DNA from: Tychonema bourrellyi FEM_GT703
Lineage (GTDB): Bacteria; Cyanobacteriota; Cyanobacteriia; Cyanobacteriales; Microcoleaceae
Direction: 5' to 3'
Assembly: GCF_002412335.2 (NCBI RefSeq)
Contig: NZ_NXIB02000022.1
Coordinates: 1 to 33,113 of the forward strand
Length of the DNA: 33,113 nt
Both the position numbers and the translations under genes were made by a program. How positions within the stretch are numbered: position 1 is the stretch's first letter; every line of letters begins with the position of its first letter. This document shows positions 32,862-33,113 of this stretch, piece by piece. Below the pieces are notes generated by a model, which was given only the letters and a program-made list of their open reading frames with translations, had not been told where the DNA came from and ran no database searches.

Positions 32862-33059
32862 TGTAGGGGCGGGTTCACCAACAATATCTAACAAGTACCA
32901 ACAATCTGAATAAACCCGCCCCCTGACTGTAGGGGCGGGTTCACCAACAATATCTAACAAGTACCAACAATCTGAATAAACCCGCCCCCTGACTGTAGGG
33001 GCGGGTTCACCAACAATATCTAACAAGTACCAACAATCTGAATAAACCCGCCCCCTGAC
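32862..33059. repeat. 66-bp tandem hairpin repeat, three copies
   Basis: Three perfect or nearly perfect 66-bp units start at 32862, 32928 and 32994. Each begins TGTAGGGGCGGGTT and ends AACCCGCCCCCTGAC, so it folds into a long hairpin with a loop carrying AACAATATCTAACAAGTACC. The hairpin arms match the core of the preceding MITE-like element. The last 54 bp of the window after the array show nothing recognisable. Confidence 0.9.
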
Positions 33060-33113
33060 TGTAGATACTGTCTTGACCTGTCAAGGGGTAGCAGTCAAAT
33101 AATTAGGATCGAA

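Overview
The window is cyanobacterial, most likely from a filamentous Oscillatoriales-type genome (Microcoleus/Oscillatoria/Phormidium-like; the genus is an inference). Direct signs are many GCGATCGC (HIP1) octamers, heptameric short tandem repeats, an XisH/XisI pair, several Uma2-family genes, a cyanobacterial DesA desaturase and a cyanobacterial-type Ser/Thr kinase. No tRNA or rRNA gene was recognised.

Layout. (1) 1-620: heptamer repeats, the small SRP RNA gene, a phasin-like gene and a terminator. (2) 781-949: a MITE-like inverted repeat. (3) 986-7566, all on the + strand and mostly tightly spaced: an acidic Cys-motif protein, a Uma2 protein, an SF2 helicase of the phosphorothioation-restriction type, a 91-aa small protein, a Rad50/DndD-like ATPase, a second Uma2 protein, a MazG-like pyrophosphohydrolase and a Dnd-associated protein 4-like gene. 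(4) 7665-16987: the DNA phosphorothioation genes. These are a large DGQHR protein (-), canonical dndB (+), a second DndB-like gene (-), dndC (+), an IS200-like/RAYT transposase with a REP-like palindrome array, and dndD (+). No dndE or dndA was found here, and no dndFGH.

(5) 17049-21632: mostly chromosomal housekeeping: rbgA/ylqF, a universal stress protein, pgk, a pentapeptide-repeat secreted protein and a small secreted protein, with heptamer repeats and a clean 198-bp MITE with 9-bp target duplication between them. (6) 21808-23691: a membrane-anchored Ser/Thr kinase. (7) 24016-29528: XisH-XisI, a tandem triplication of one Uma2 gene (840-bp period), and a ParB-like/ParA-like pair in which ParA carries an N-terminal HsdR-type nuclease domain. 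(8) 29654-33113: desA, a small cyanobacterial protein, thrC, two copies of another MITE-like element and a 66-bp hairpin repeat in three copies.

How the parts may work together. DndC and DndD are sulfur-insertion components and DndB is a DNA-binding regulator that senses or modulates modification. The 986-7566 run looks like the partner restriction/defence arm. It lacks DndFGH and instead combines a helicase, a small protein, an SMC-like ATPase and PD-(D/E)XK Uma2 proteins whose frames overlap or abut. This combination, together with three different DGQHR proteins and a mobile REP array splitting dndC from dndD, is the most interesting part of the window.
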